Assembly (NCBI RefSeq): GCF_036711975.1
Contig: NC_091976.1
Location: forward strand, 22,940,001-23,004,000
Source: Onthophagus taurus
Taxonomy: Eukaryota; Arthropoda; Insecta; Coleoptera; Scarabaeidae
Direction: 5' to 3'
DNA length: 64,000 nucleotides
Shown: in pieces, positions 10,601 through 22,038 of the stretch
How positions within the stretch are numbered: the stretch's first letter is position 1
Layout of the letters: the number at the start of each line of letters is the position of its first letter
The notes under the pieces: generated by a model
Told to the model about the DNA's origin: nothing
The model's input: the letters and a program-made list of their open reading frames with translations, nothing else
The model's database searches: none
Made by a program: the position numbers and the translations under genes

Positions 10601-13258
10601 TCGAATAAAATTAAATTAATAAAAATTATAGTATTTCTATTTTTTTATTCGGCTAATAATAAAAAAAATAACACGTGGACGTTTTGGTTGTTTTGATGCC
10701 CTTGGAATTTATTTACGTAATAAAATTGTTCGGAAGTGATTACGCATAAAATGAAGTTGCGATTTCGAATCTTTTGCTATATAACTTTTTATCGCAACTT
10801 AGAAAAAAAAACTGAACAATCTTGAGCTGCTATTGATATCAAAAAACTATATTTAGAGTTTTGCATGTCGTCACTAGAATTTATCTTTATAAGCACTCCA
10901 AGAACTTTATTTTTTCTTTGTTTTGTTATAAAAAATAATCAGTTATAAACGTATTTTGTTTACATGACGTCGTTTTAACGTTTATCTAAAATCGTTTCGC
11001 GTGTTATTGCTCTTTTATCTGTATATGTTTCCGTTTTGATCTCAATGTTTATTGTTTGTAGCTTTTTTGGAAAATTTTTTGTTGTTTGGCGTTTCGAGAT
11101 TTGACCTAGTTTTAAAAGTGCTAAGATTTTTTTTTAAAGGTTTCTTCCCGCAAAGAATAATTATATGAGATGCAATTCATAGTAAACTGAAAATGATAAA
11201 GACTTTCTTATTCTCTTCTGTAATCTCACATTCCATGACCCAATGTTTCTTCGTGATAATGATAATAATGGGGGACATAAATACTATGCTTATATTATTT
11301 ATCGCGATTAATCTCGGTTTCAATCTCTTTCTGTAACAATTTTAATTATATTTCTTGAAACATCGATATAAATTTCTTTTTTTAACTTAACGTTTCAATT
11401 TGTTGTTAATACTTTTCTTAGCAAAATTATTTGACATTGATAATAAAACGTTTTTAATGATTGATTTGTTTTTAATTTAACATTTGCTATGACCTCGCGA
11501 AAATCGCTAATTAGGTTACACATTTGTCCGGTTTGTTTTCTTTCCGAATCTCGATAAAGACTTTGACGCAAATCGAACTTAAAAAGATATCAAAAACAAT
11601 TTTTTACTATGACAGTAGTAAACAAACAGATTATAACCACTTAGATTGAAATTAAGAAAGCAAAACACGATAAAAAACTCATTTTTTTTAATCATGCTCG
11701 TAAATGAACATTATAATGTGAGCAAAGTGAAATAATAGATGGTAATTTTGAAAAAGTGAATTCAGAAAAAGGATTTGGACAAAATTAAATGTCAGCATTG
11801 CAATTTCGCAGAAATTACTATACCAAAGTCAACTGTAGCGTGTCTTTTACAACAAGAAGATGATCGGCATGAAAATTGACATAACAGAAAGATCCAAAAA
11901 TAAGATATCCAAAAAGAAATCTTGATGGAAAAGATCCAGAAGAAGCGTGGTTACTAAAAACAGAAATTGCAATAAAACTAGAACACAACAAATTTAATGC
12001 AGCAAATGGATGGTTATCTCGATGAAAGATACATCATCAAACTTGCTGAAAAATGTTGATAAAAGATGGCCAAGAGAAGCCAAAAAGTATTTGTGACCAC
12101 ATCCACTCTGTAAGAGATGTCTTTTACTACGTATCGTCATTTATAGATGTTTAAGTGAGCAATTAAGACAAGGAATTTTACGAATTCGGCTCATATCAAG
12201 TTAATTAAAGCGATCTGAGCATTGTACGGAGCAAATCTAGCTTCTCATGAAAGATTCTCAATCTATTTCACTGCTCACTATGAAAAAACAATGTTTTCCA
12301 GAACTGTATGAAAGACATATCCTTAGCTCGAATGTTGAAATGAACTGTTTTTGTCGAAATTGTATTCAGAAGTCTGTGATTCATGCCGATGGACCTGAAT
12401 AGTTTTAATTTTAAGGTTCAACAAGGAGTTATAAGGAAAATACATACCTATTCCTTCTAAATGTCTTAGCACCCACTTTGTTTGTTATGATAAAATTATT
12501 TTGTTAGAATAATATGTTCAATTATATGTCAAGGCGGGAAAGCCGTACATTTTTAAAGTAATATATTCAACACGGTTTTTTTTATATGGTGTTCTTCCAA
12601 CTTTCCTCATTTATGGGTAACATGGAAAGTGAATTTTCTTACCTTAAGCGAAAAATAACTTAATTTCTCTTGATTTAGGTTTAAATTAACCTAAAAGTTA
12701 TCTTAAATGCTCAAAAATCCTGAACATTAAATAAAAATTAGCTTAATTATAGCATAAAAGACTCGTAACTGTTGTCGAAATTGATTTAACCCAAAACTCA
12801 AACGCTTTTTCTAATTTTTACTAAAATTAAAATTGTGACATTGAAAAATTTTTAATTAACCTAACCTCAAAAAACCAAAAATTTGACAGATGTCAATATA
12901 AATTTTAATTTTTTTCTTACCTATTGGTAAATCGCACAAAAGGCTAAAAGCTAAAAATTAGCTTAATTATAGCATAAAAGACTCGTAACGATTTTCGAAA
13001 TTGATTTAACCCAAACGTTTTCTCTAATTTTTAATGAACCTAACCTCAAAAAACAAAAATTTGACAGATGTCAAAATAAATTTTAATTTTTTTCTTACCT
13101 ATTGGTAAATCGCACAAAAGGCTACACGCAGCTAATGCACCGGCGGAAGCCCCCGAGATCTTCTCCAAAAGAAGATGTGGCGCGTATTTTCGAAAACACA
13201 CGGCCACACCAACGTGGTAAATACCCAAAAAACCACATCCAGCAAACGAAAGATTCAT
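4626..13258 (-). CDS. bmm: Brummer / ATGL-type patatin-like triacylglycerol lipase (598 aa, six exons)
   Basis: Hydrolyses stored triacylglycerol at the lipid-droplet surface. Minus-strand exons: 13258-13099, 10428-10007, 9946-9686, 6238-6063, 5463-5318, 5257-4626; 1797 nt in frame. The patatin domain opens the protein: oxyanion loop GCGFLG (residues 7-12), nucleophile elbow GASAG with S38, and the catalytic Asp D157 in YIDGGFSDN. Exon 3 carries the family's VANTSIEL...[13 protein letters not shown] segment. Exon 4 gives the hydrophobic stretch [13 protein letters not shown], often tied to droplet association. The last exon is an acidic, probably disordered tail ending ...AFTYTDPGV. Exon 2 uses GTTAGT as donor; the alternative GTAAAG one codon later would shift the frame. 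Introns 1 (2.7 kb) and 3 (3.4 kb) hold transposon debris. A second copy of the exon 1 donor lies in intron 1. Gene identity is firm. Confidence 0.94.
6640..6880 (-). mobile_element. RTE-like reverse transcriptase fragment in brummer intron 3
   Basis: The minus strand reads [25 protein letters not shown], quoted in part: the AYADDI box is the reverse transcriptase catalytic motif. This is followed by a frame-shifted RNPK-rich segment. Surrounding sequence is too decayed to extend the element. Confidence 0.65.
6881..8720 (-). mobile_element. Decayed non-LTR sequence in brummer intron 3
   Basis: No host coding sequence is seen. Around 8080-8200 the minus strand reads VPQGYILGL, the reverse transcriptase VPQGS-LGP motif, followed by weakly matching segments broken by stops down to about 7690. 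Other parts of 6881-8720 are unassigned. The span is given as a region with one recognisable anchor, not as a defined element. Confidence 0.4.
8721..9176 (-). mobile_element. Non-LTR reverse transcriptase C-terminal region (5' truncated copy)
   Basis: An open minus-strand frame of 142 codons reads YALLVWG...[15 protein letters not shown]...[15 protein letters not shown]...NYDTRKNSD...[12 protein letters not shown]. That is the thumb/C-terminal part of Jockey/CR1-like reverse transcriptases of insects. It continues upstream to about 9176 ([12 protein letters not shown]). The catalytic domains are absent, consistent with 5' truncation on insertion. It lies in brummer intron 3. Confidence 0.8.
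9340..9650. repeat. CTAG-rich palindromic repeat, two hairpin units
   Basis: Two successive inverted repeats, centred near 9455 and 9580, share the core arms CATTCGG-TTTAGCCGTCTTG / CTAGTTCT...TAGTGTTAGT with other copies at 13901-14160, 43531-43830 and 51695-51870. The copies in brummer intron 3 are somewhat diverged. The sequence does not code. Confidence 0.8.
10429..13098 (-). other. Brummer intron 1
   Basis: 2.67 kb, mostly AT-rich non-coding sequence. It contains a Tigger-like fragment (about 11780-12120, plus strand) and a tandem duplication at its 5' end (12733-13124) that copied the exon 1 donor. Otherwise I see no coding sequence. Confidence 0.85.
11780..12120 (+). pseudogene. Tigger-like transposase N-terminal remnant
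   Basis: With several frame changes the plus strand reads [27 protein letters not shown] and [10 protein letters not shown], followed by EKPKS. The order resembles the helix-turn-helix and second DNA-binding region of Tigger/Jerky transposases (the GWLxRFKxRH segment). It is heavily decayed; the family call rests on these short anchors. Confidence 0.5.
12733..13124. repeat. Tandem duplication including the brummer exon 1 end and splice donor
   Basis: 12733-12945 and 12953-13124 are near-identical tandem units (the second lacks about 40 bp). Each contains, on the minus strand, the last 26 or so coding bases of exon 1 (CTTTTGTGCGATTTACCAAT) directly followed by AG|GTAAGAAA. The copy near 12919 therefore is a decoy donor inside intron 1. 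Confidence 0.9.
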
Positions 13259-13900
13259 CGTGTTTATTAAAACACTTTTTCTTCTTCGAATGGGAAAAGA
13301 AACTATTCTTTTAAAGAAATAACAACTTATCAATAATCGAAATCGTAAAAAATAACCAGTTATAAAAATAAGAACGTCCGCACAATTCCGCGTTTGAATG
13401 CGCACTACAGCTGTTGAGGTTTGAATGGGACTGATATGTCAATAAATACTGTCGTTTCGTCACAGATGGCGTTCTTATTGGTGGAAGATAAGTGGTGTGG
13501 TCCTTTAGAACCAATCAGATTCGAGATATTTAAAAGGCGGTTGATTTAAATTAAATTTGTTTAAGGAATTCTTTTAAAGATAATCTTTCATTAATTTTAA
13601 AAGAAGAATACAATTAAATTTTAATATAAAATTGATAAATCGATTATTTCGAAGTTGTGGATCACGGTTTTCGGTTTACCTACAGGTGTCAATATCGCTT
13701 TTTTGGTCGTCCTTCCTGGAAATCTTACACAAAAGAAGTTATTCAATGGATTTTTGAGTTTAAAACTGTTGACCTATTATTTAATCATTAAAAGTTTTAA
13801 TGAGCATTTTTTTAGTTTTATTAAGAAATTTCTAGAAAGTGTTTGAAGATTTTAGATTTAGTTCATCCTTTGTTCTTTTGTAATACAGAAAATGATGTCA
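13259..13900. other. Brummer upstream region
   Basis: Holds the brummer 5' UTR and promoter if there is no distant first exon. No clear core promoter was identified. A short plus-strand stretch at 13655-13690 translates as WITVFGLPTG, which resembles the opening of the Nup35-type RRM, but nothing after it matches well. Confidence 0.4.
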
Positions 13901-14160
13901 GTATCGGTTTAGTCTGAAGACGCACGGCTAAACCCGAAACTTTCTAGTTCTAGGTTTAGTATTAGTTCTAGTTTTAGTTGTTATTCAGCGCTAGATTGTT
14001 GTATATCTTTATTGGACTAAATGTAGAATTATCTCTAGACTTAGAACTAGAAACATTCGGGTTTAGCCCCACGTCTCTTAAGACGGCTAAACCCGAATGC
14101 TTCTAGTTCTAGGTATAGTGTTAGTTATAACATTAGTTGTTATTCAGTGCAAGGTTGTTG
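13901..14160. repeat. CTAG-rich palindromic repeat, two units
   Basis: A half unit at 13901-13980 (GACGCACGGCTAAACCCG, then TTCTAGTTCTAGGTTTAG) is followed by a full hairpin centred near 14075 with arms GAACTAGAAACATTCGGG and its complement. The spacer holds the shared TTATTCAGCGC-TA-TTGTTGTA block seen in the copy at 43531-43830. Confidence 0.85.
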
Positions 14161-14184
14161 TACACTTTTATTCTTTACATATAA

Positions 14185-14442
14185 AGGTAACAAAGGTTTT
14201 TTTTTGTGAGGTTTATACTTTTATTGGTTAGTAAAAAATCTTGTATTAAATATAATACGTCTCTTTATTTACATGTTTCGCTTGTCCTAGCAGGCATCTT
14301 CAGAATAAAGAGTAAAGCACAAGTTGATAATAAAATTTTGAACAGCGGAAACTATTATATTGTTGCACTAATGGCAAAATTCTGTTTAAAAATCACGTGA
14401 GTGAGTGAAAGTGCAAACCTCACAAAAAAACCTTTGTTACCT
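14185..14442. mobile_element. Short inverted-repeat element (MITE), 258 bp
   Basis: Left end AGGTAACAAAGGTTTTTTTT...GTGAGGTT (14185-14213) is the inverse complement of the right end 14416-14442, giving about 27-bp terminal inverted repeats. No transposase is encoded. Target-site duplication is unclear: flanks share only TATA-like bases. Confidence 0.75.
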
Positions 14443-14469
14443 CTATATTAAAAAGCTGTCCAATATGCG

Positions 14470-14800
14470 CTTATCATCTTCTTCTTCTTGTTTTAAGGAT
14501 TTTATTCTCAAACGAGCCTCTTTTGCCTGGTCGTTGAGTGAGCGTTCTGATAACTTTACGCGCTTTTGATTGGCTTGTATGCAAAAATTGTAGCAATTAC
14601 TGCCTATAGTGATGCCTAAAGCTTATATTTTGCGCATAACTGTTACTATTCGGTCGTCAAATTGTTCTACATCAATATCCGAGCAAATGTTCAAAACCTT
14701 TTTGCCACTAGAAGAACTTTTAGGTGCAATAATTGCCCATACAGTTGCGTTGAAACTTCCATTCTGCATATAGACTTAAACAAAGAAAGAGAGAAGTGCA
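14470..14800 (-). pseudogene. Unrecognised decayed ORF, possibly transposon-associated
   Basis: One minus-strand frame stays almost open (one stop) and reads NATVWAIIAPKSSSSGKKV, then DVEQFDDRIVTVMRKI, stop, ALGITIGSNCYNFC, then a charged helix KRVKLSERSLNDQAKEAR ending in an acidic tail. The pattern recalls uncharacterised proteins repeated in several invertebrate genomes. I cannot name the family, and the host may be unrelated. Confidence 0.35.
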
Positions 14801-14830
14801 TCATGGGGAAAGAAATACTACCATATAAAT

Positions 14831-17462
14831 TAGTGGTGGAACGGCTATCCGGCCATTTTTTTAAATCCGGCTGGATACCAGATAATTAGCAAATATCAAG
14901 ATAATAATCAAGTTCAACCCCAATAGGACTTTTTTCATTGAATACAACTTTAACATACAATACATAACATACATAACATTAGCAACCTCATTGTAACAAT
15001 CCCAATACGATATATAAAATCTTTTGTTGTAGTTTCGTCTAGTTTTCTTCTCTTCGCTTGTAATTCATCATCACATTCATTACTAACAAAACTGTCGCTG
15101 TTATCACTTTCGATTATTAATTAAAGTATCCTCTTTTTAATGCAGTAAGCCGTTTTGAAAAATCACTTTCAGTTCTTGAGAAATAAATTTTTGAAATGAT
15201 CGATAATTTTTTCGAATTTTTCAATTATCGCCGATTAAGTTTTAAAAATTCGTATAAAATCCATTTCTTGGAATATGAGTTTGAAAATTTCCCAAAGTGT
15301 TAATAAGAGTGTCCTCTTTCCAATGAACCAACCCGTTTTGAAAAATAACTTTCAGTTTTTTAGAAAACAATATTTGAAGTTTTGATAAAATTTTCGATGT
15401 TGCAATTTTCATCGATAACTTGCAAAATTCGTTATAAAATTAATGCCTTGAAGGATCCTTGTGGAAATATCACTAATTATTAATTAAAGTATCCTCTTTT
15501 TAATGCAAAAAGCCGTTTTGAAAAATCATTTTCAGTTTTTGAAAAATAAATTTTTGAAATGATCGATAATTTTTTCGAATTCTGCAATTTTCGCCGATTA
15601 AGTTTTAAAAATTCGTATAAAATCCATTTCTTGGAATATGAGTTTGAAAACTTCCCAAAGTGTTAATAAGAGTGTCCTCTTTCCAATGAACCAACCCGTT
15701 TTGAAAAATAACTTTCAGTTTTTTAGAAAACAATATTTGAAGTTTTGATAAAATTTTCGATGTTGCAATTTTCATCGATAACTTGCAAAATTCGCTATAA
15801 AATTAATTCCTTGAAGGATCCTTGTGGAAATATCACTAATTATTAATTAAAGTATCCTCTTTTTAATGCAAAAAGCCGTTTTGAAAAATCACTTTCAGTT
15901 CTTGAGAAATAAATTTTTGAAATGATCGATAATTTTTTCGAATTTTAGAATTTTCGCCGATTAAGTTTTAAAAATTCGTATAAAATCCATTTCTTGGAAT
16001 ATGAGTTTTAAAATTTCCCAAAGTGTTAATAAGAGTGTCCTCTTTCCAAAAAACCAACACGTTTTGAAAAATAACTTTTAGTATTTGAGAAAACAATATT
16101 TGAAGTTTTGATAAAATTTTCGATGTTGCAATTTTCATCGATAACTTGCAAAATTCGCTATAAAATTAATTCCTTGAAGGATCCTTGTGGAAATATCACT
16201 AATTATTAATTAAAGTATCCTCTTTTTAATGCAAAAAGCCGTTTTGAAAAATCACTTTCAGTTCTTGAGAAATAAATTTTTGAAATGATCGATAATTTTT
16301 TCGAATTTTTGAATTTTCGCCGATTAAGTTTTAAAAATTCGTATAAAATCCATTTCTTGGAATATGAGTTTGAAAATTTCCCAAAGTGTTAATAAGAGTG
16401 TCCTCTTTCCAATGAACCAACCCGTTTTGAAAAATAACTTTTAGTTTTTGAGAAAACAATATTTGACGTTTTGATAAAATTTTCGAGTTGCAATTTTCAT
16501 CGATAACTTGCAAAATTCGTTATAAAATTAATTCCTTGAAGGATCCTTGTGGAAATATCACTAATTATTAATTAAAGTATCCTCTTTTTAATGCAAAAAG
16601 CCGTTTTGAAAAATTACTTTCAGTTCTTGAGAAATAAATTTTTGAAATGATCGATAATTTTTCGAATTTGCAATTATCGCCGATTAAGTTTTAAAAATTC
16701 GTATAAAATCCATTTCTTGGAATATGAGTTTGAAAATTTCCCAAAGTGTTAATAAGAGTGTCCTCTTTCCAATGAACCAACACGTTTTGAAAAATATCTT
16801 TTAGTATTTGAGAAAACAATATTTGAAGTTTTGATAAAATTTTCGATGTTGCAATTTTCATCGACAACTTGCAAAATTCGCTATAAAATTAATTCCTTGA
16901 AGGATCCTTGCGGAAATATCACTAATTATTAATTAAAGTATCCTCTTTTTAATGCAAAAAGCCGTTTTGAAAAATCACTTTCAGTTCTTGAGAAATAAAT
17001 TTTTGAAATGATCGATAATTTTTTCGAATTTGCAATTTTCGCCGATTAAGTTTTAAAAATTCGTATAAAATCCATTTCTTGGAATATGAGTTTAAAAATT
17101 TCCCAACGTGTTAATAAGAGTATCCTCTTTCCAATGAACTAACACGTTTTGAAAAATAACTTGTAGTTTTTGAGAAAACAATATTTGAAGTTTTGATAAA
17201 ATTTTCGATGTTGCGATTTTCATCGATAACTTGCAAAATTCGCTACAAAATTAATTCCTTGAAGGATCCTTGTGGAAATATTATTAATTAAAGTATCCTT
17301 TTTTTTAGAGTTGCTTTATTAGTTAAATCAGCATCAAAAAAGTTCATTTTGTATCTTGTTTCCAAATAAGTTGACATATCTTATCATTTTTCTTATTAAT
17401 TTCATTTTTATTCAAATATCGCAATAATATGGCAGTATAGGGTATCACTTCAGAAATGCACT
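14831..17462 (+). mobile_element. hAT-like non-autonomous element, copy A, with satellite array (right end lost)
   Basis: The left terminus is TAGTGGTGGAACGGCTATCC at 14831, matching the terminus of copy B (39509). The left unique arm (14831-15124) is followed by a 363-bp tandem array (15125-17291) and then the right unique arm from 17300 (AGAGTTGCTTTATTAGTTAA...). This right arm matches copies B and C but stops near 17462, where a CTAG-rich repeat fragment begins, so the right terminus is missing. No transposase is encoded. Confidence 0.8.
15125..17291 (+). repeat. Satellite array, six units of about 363 bp, each a diverged dimer
   Basis: Units start with AGTATCCTCTTTTTAATGCA at 15125, 15488, 15851, 16214, 16576 and 16937, the next (truncated) junction being at 17292; spacings are 363, 363, 363, 362, 361 and 355. 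Each unit splits into two related halves of about 180 bp, the second starting GTGTCCTCTTTCCAATGAAC. Both halves share GTTTTGAAAAAT, TTGAGAAA, GATAAATTTTTCG-like and AAAATTCG blocks. This is a two-monomer higher-order repeat. Short open frames within it are meaningless. Confidence 0.95.
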
Positions 17463-19650
17463 AGAAATTATAACATAAAACACCAGTGTCCAGTGTTAGT
17501 TCTAGATTAACGTATATTTTTATTAAACTAAAAGTAAAACTAACATGATCAAAGAGATTTTTCTTTACATTTTTTATATTAGCTACTAAAAGGAAGTTAA
17601 AAGAATGTAAAACAATAATTATCATTAAAACAATATTTAATTTGGAACGTTTTTCGTTGATAAAGCATTTTCGATGAGATAGTTTAAAATTTAAACGGAC
17701 CAATTACTGTTTTGTTGTTCTATCGCCTTTAATGTGGCTCTTTTAAACGGAATAAAGAAGAAAAATTTCGAGATATCGAAACTTTATCTTCTTGTACTAT
17801 AATAGTAGGTAATGTCAATATTTGGATCTAAAACTTTGTTATTTTATTGGATATTTTGTTTGTTTTTCACATGATTGTTTAGATTTTGATATAAAAATAA
17901 AAAAAATTCTTTTATTGAGTGAGTTAATTTGATTGTTAATAATTTTAAAACGCAATTTATAATTAAATTGAACTTGCATCAAGTTTTTTTTTTATTGCAA
18001 GTGGTTATCATAATTGAATGTTATGATAATCTCGTATCAAATCGATAAAATCGTTACAAAGTTTAAAATACAATAGATTTAATAAATATTAATTAATTTT
18101 TTGTTGGGGTTTAAATCGATGTTAACATTCATTAATTAATTAAAATTACAATGTAGTTAAACGTCCTTGATTTTCTTTTCGATTTTGTGTAATGATTTTG
18201 TGTACGTCAATTTTGATTTATTTTTTATCAGCTTTGTTTTTGTGTTGATTCGTTGCAGGGAATCGTTTCGATTTATCGGTTTCGAAGAGATTCGGTTCGC
18301 TGTAATGTGATGTGCATCAGTTAAATAGTTCTATTTTACTTTTATTGTTTTGACCTATTCACGATGAGTCGGTGACCTTACTGCGTTTAAATAAAATCGT
18401 AATATGATAATAGATTTCCGATCTAAAATCCGATTTGACATTCAATTCAAGTAAAATAAGTTCGTAGTAGTTTATATCTTAAGTTTTGCATTTTTTGTTT
18501 CAAATTCGATTCATTTTGAAGTGCACGGAAAAATTTACAATATATATATCTGATGATTAAATACAATGTCGATAAAAAGTTGAGATAAAAACAGGATTAA
18601 AAATGTAGTTTAACAAAAAATTGTTATGTTAGGTTCAATTTTATTTCTTACACTTTAAATACGACAAAATTTTTTGATACTCAACATGTTTCATATTGGA
18701 ATAATAAATTATTAAAACTGGTGTCGACACAAAAGATTACACAATTTCAAATGGAAACAAAGAATCTTAAATGTTTGTAATAATTTTAAATAGCAAATAT
18801 TGCTGATAAAGATTATCAATCGTCCGTAAATAAAGAAGTTTACTAAAACGAAAGACTGCAAAATCTGCATTTTATTTAACTGTTCAATGAGTATTTCTTA
18901 AAAATAACTCTTTGATGTTGATAACAACCAATAATTAAGCAGATGTGTACATTATTTTCGTGATAAATTAAAATGTTTATTTAATACATTCAATAAAAAG
19001 TTAATAAATTAGTTTTAATTATAATATTTATCTAAATCTAAAAAAGCCCCATGGTGACACTTTTATATCATGTTGTATTTTGCAACACGTGGCAATTATT
19101 TATCATAATTATCGTGACGACTATATTTTTATCATCTAAAAAAGTGTTTAACAAAAAAAAAAAAATAGGAACAGTTTACATTCAACACAACTCAATATTT
19201 ACGCCCAATAAGTTGACGATAACCTGATGACATTGACTTTGTCGTTGCTTGATAAACCTTTTTATATTAATCAACGTAACTTCCCAAAACAGACGCATTA
19301 AAGGAAAATTTTTTTTTAACATTCAAATTGACTTAACTCTTTATCTTTATCAATTGTGATAAAATTTCATAATAAATAATTACGAATGACGTCGAATTCT
19401 ATGAAATAATTTTATTATATACGATTTTAATTATTTATAAATTAAAAAAATAAGATTTATTTTAAATAATTCAATAATATTTGTTAAAATCAATTTTAAT
19501 TATTGTAATATAGACAACTAATTTGTTTCGGGTGTAAATTGGGTTGCCTATCATTATTATTATTACTAAATAATCTCTAAAATTAATATTTTAAAGATTT
19601 CAATCAAGCATTCGGGATTAACCATCTTAAGAGATACATCCACCCATATA
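17463..19650. other. Gene-free AT-rich region
   Basis: At 17480-17560 there is a partial CTAG-rich repeat (CCAGTGTTAGTTCTAGATTA and the TATATTTTTATT spacer). The rest is AT-rich with no coding sequence. A GC-richer island at 18255-18310 could be a promoter or non-coding exon, but nothing confirms this. Confidence 0.5.
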
Positions 19651-19759
19651 CCATTTCACTTTATCGATGAACATAATCGCAACAAGTGTCAGCTCAAGGT
19701 CTGTAGAGTATTGATTATACAGCATGTTTACTCAACGGACCTTGATGTCAACCTAGAGC

Positions 19760-21500
19760 TAATAGCTTGTGAAAATGGAGAATAGCGAATTAAACTCGAT
19801 TTGCGAAAAATTATATATATAATTTCGGTTTATAGCGTTTTCTGCGTTCCGATTGCAAATTTCCAGCCTTTGTAGTGCTCCCAGTCTTCCCAGCTTCCCA
19901 GCTTTCTTCAGGATTCGTCCTGGACCCAGTTTATGTTTTTGCTTCACATTTTCCACTGTGGTCCAACTTAGTTCCAAGGCAAGTGCGCTCTTCGCATCCT
20001 TTAATTAAAGTGTTATCATTTAGCACCAGAGCTTCTGCTTCTCCGTCCACGCAAATATGCTGTGTTTTTGCTACATTCGTAACCAAGCCCCACAGGTCGT
20101 ATACTTCGATTAATTTTCTTGCCATATATTCAAGGTCTTCTTCAAGTTCTACGCCCATTCCTCTACATTTCCTTCTCCATTCTCCAATAGCAATTTGCAC
20201 ATATATGTTGAATAACAGAGGTGACGGTGTGCATCCTTGTCGGATGCCTCTGGTGAAGTTGAAGCTTTCTGATATTTGTTTTTATCTTTACTGCTGCTTC
20301 TGCCATTCTGTATAATTCTTGTACCCCCTTGATTAACTTGACATTTATTGAAGTTTGCGATAGCGCTTACCACAATTTTTGTTGAGGAATGTGTTGTTAT
20401 TCCTGTAGCTACTTTCTTTTCTGTGATTTGGTTTAGACTGAATATATTATCCATGCACGTTACACCCGCTCTGAATCCCGCATGTTATTTCACATGGTGT
20501 TCATTCTTCTTGTATCAAATTTTTCAGAATTCGACCGGAACTTGTGACTGTTAGACATCGACAGTTATTACAGTTCTTGGTGTTATCAACTCTTTCTTCC
20601 AAGCCTCTGGAATTTCTTCGTCATTCGCAAAGTCTTAAAAGATATCTGCCAATATTTCTAGCAATGAGTCCATCGCGTTTTTTGTTAGCTCAATTTGAAT
20701 CCTCTCTGGCCCGCTTGCTTTCACTGCTTTTTTTGCCTGATCTACTTTTATTACTACCGCAGGGTCTTCTAATCTATGTCTCTCTGTGGATTGTGTTATG
20801 AATTGAGGTCTTTGTTCTGTCAATTCGCTTCCATGTTCTTTCCAAACTGATATAGGTATGAGTGGTATGTTTAATTTTTTATTGTTATTGTTCAATGCAA
20901 TGACGCTCGTGATCCTGCTAAGTACGTGTCTAGTTCTTTACACTTATTGTCCCATGTATCGTCTAAGTTTTTTTATATTATTTCGTCTAATCTTTTTTGA
21001 TATAAGTACTTTATACTGTCGTGTAATAAACTATTTGTGTTATATTGTGTAGGTTTGTTTCTCTCTGAGTCTTCCTTTTGGTGTGCGTTGTATACTTTGC
21101 GAGTTATTATTAATTTAGTGTTTGGGAAATAATGATCTGATCCGCATTCTAGGCTTCTGCAAAATCTGGTATCTTGGATTTTTATGTTAGAATGTAGTTT
21201 AGTCATACTGTAGCCTATTATCGATTTGAGTTGCCTTGTTTCTTGATGCCATGTGTATTTATGTATTTCCTTACCTTTAAAGAAACCATTTTGGATTCTC
21301 AGTTTATTCGTTGTACATAAATCTATTAATCGGTGTCCGTTATCTCTTCTCCAAATCTGCCTACAATTTTGCTATTTGTTCTTCTTCCCGTTTTGGCATT
21401 TAAATCCCCTAAGACTATCAATTCCCTGCCATCTACCAAAGAGCTTATAATACTGTCTAGTGCTTTATAAAATATGTCTTTTTCTGTGGCCTTGGCATCT
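19760..21500 (-). mobile_element. Broken non-LTR retrotransposon with endonuclease and reverse transcriptase (RTE-like)
   Basis: Minus strand, from high to low coordinates: endonuclease pieces GDMNAKTGRRTNSKI-type near 21390-21440, HKYTWHQETRQ near 21250, SLECGSDHYFPNTKL near 21140; then reverse transcriptase pieces WKEHGSELTEQRP and AKKAVKASGPERIQIEL near 20700-20840, EWRRKCRGMGVELEE near 20160-20190 and DLEYMARKLIE...WGLVTNVAKTQ near 20100. The catalytic FADD box between MGVEL and DLEYMARK is deleted. Many stops and frameshifts; inactive. Confidence 0.85.
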
Positions 21501-21526
21501 TCACTTGGTGAGTATACTCGTGAGTA

Positions 21527-21542
21527 TGTATATATATAATGA

Positions 21543-21590
<48 letters not shown>
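21527..21590. repeat. (TA)n microsatellite
   Basis: More than 20 consecutive TA dinucleotides at 21541-21587, preceded by an imperfect TATATA run. A second short (TA)n lies at 22037-22057. Confidence 0.95.
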
Positions 21591-22035
21591 TGATAGCTCT
21601 TTCATTGACTTCGTCGTAGTGTCATCTACAAAGACACTGCTGGCTTATAGAGTAGCACCAATTGCTCATAAGTATTTTCAGAAAGATTGAAGAGGAGACT
21701 ATATGAAGCAGGACTAGCTGATTGGCTAATGATCGCTACGAGGTGTTTGACAGGATTTGATTTAAACTCCCAAGAACCACTTCAACCTTACATAGAACAA
21801 GATCTAGCGTACCATTGTGAGATGAGTGTATGGGAGTGAGATGTGCTGACAATGAGAGACGAGCAACTCCTCAACTCGTTATGTACTACTCAGAGATGTG
21901 ATCTTATCTATGAGCATAGCGAATGTTCCAACAGCGAGATATACTAGCTACACAATGAGCCTTAATTTTAAAAATTAAACCCACTTAACCCGAGGTGCAA
22001 CATTCAAGGCTTGTTGATAGATATACGCCTATAAA
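21591..22035. other. Unassigned sequence between two (TA)n tracts
   Basis: Higher GC than its surroundings and without a sustained open frame. It looks like decayed repeat sequence but I could not place it in a family. Confidence 0.35.
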
Positions 22036-22038
22036 TAT

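Noticed and set aside
13655-13846. WITVFGLPTG resembling the start of the Nup35 RRM
   Set aside because: Only about ten residues match; the rest is unlike the family and no neighbouring exon was found. At most a tiny retro-copy fragment.
15125-17291. Regularly spaced repeats that could suggest a CRISPR-like array
   Set aside because: Units are 363 bp, contiguous without unique spacers, in a eukaryotic genome: satellite DNA.
21460-21690. Open frame containing a YIYIYI run
   Set aside because: Translation of a (TA)n microsatellite joined to flanking sequence.
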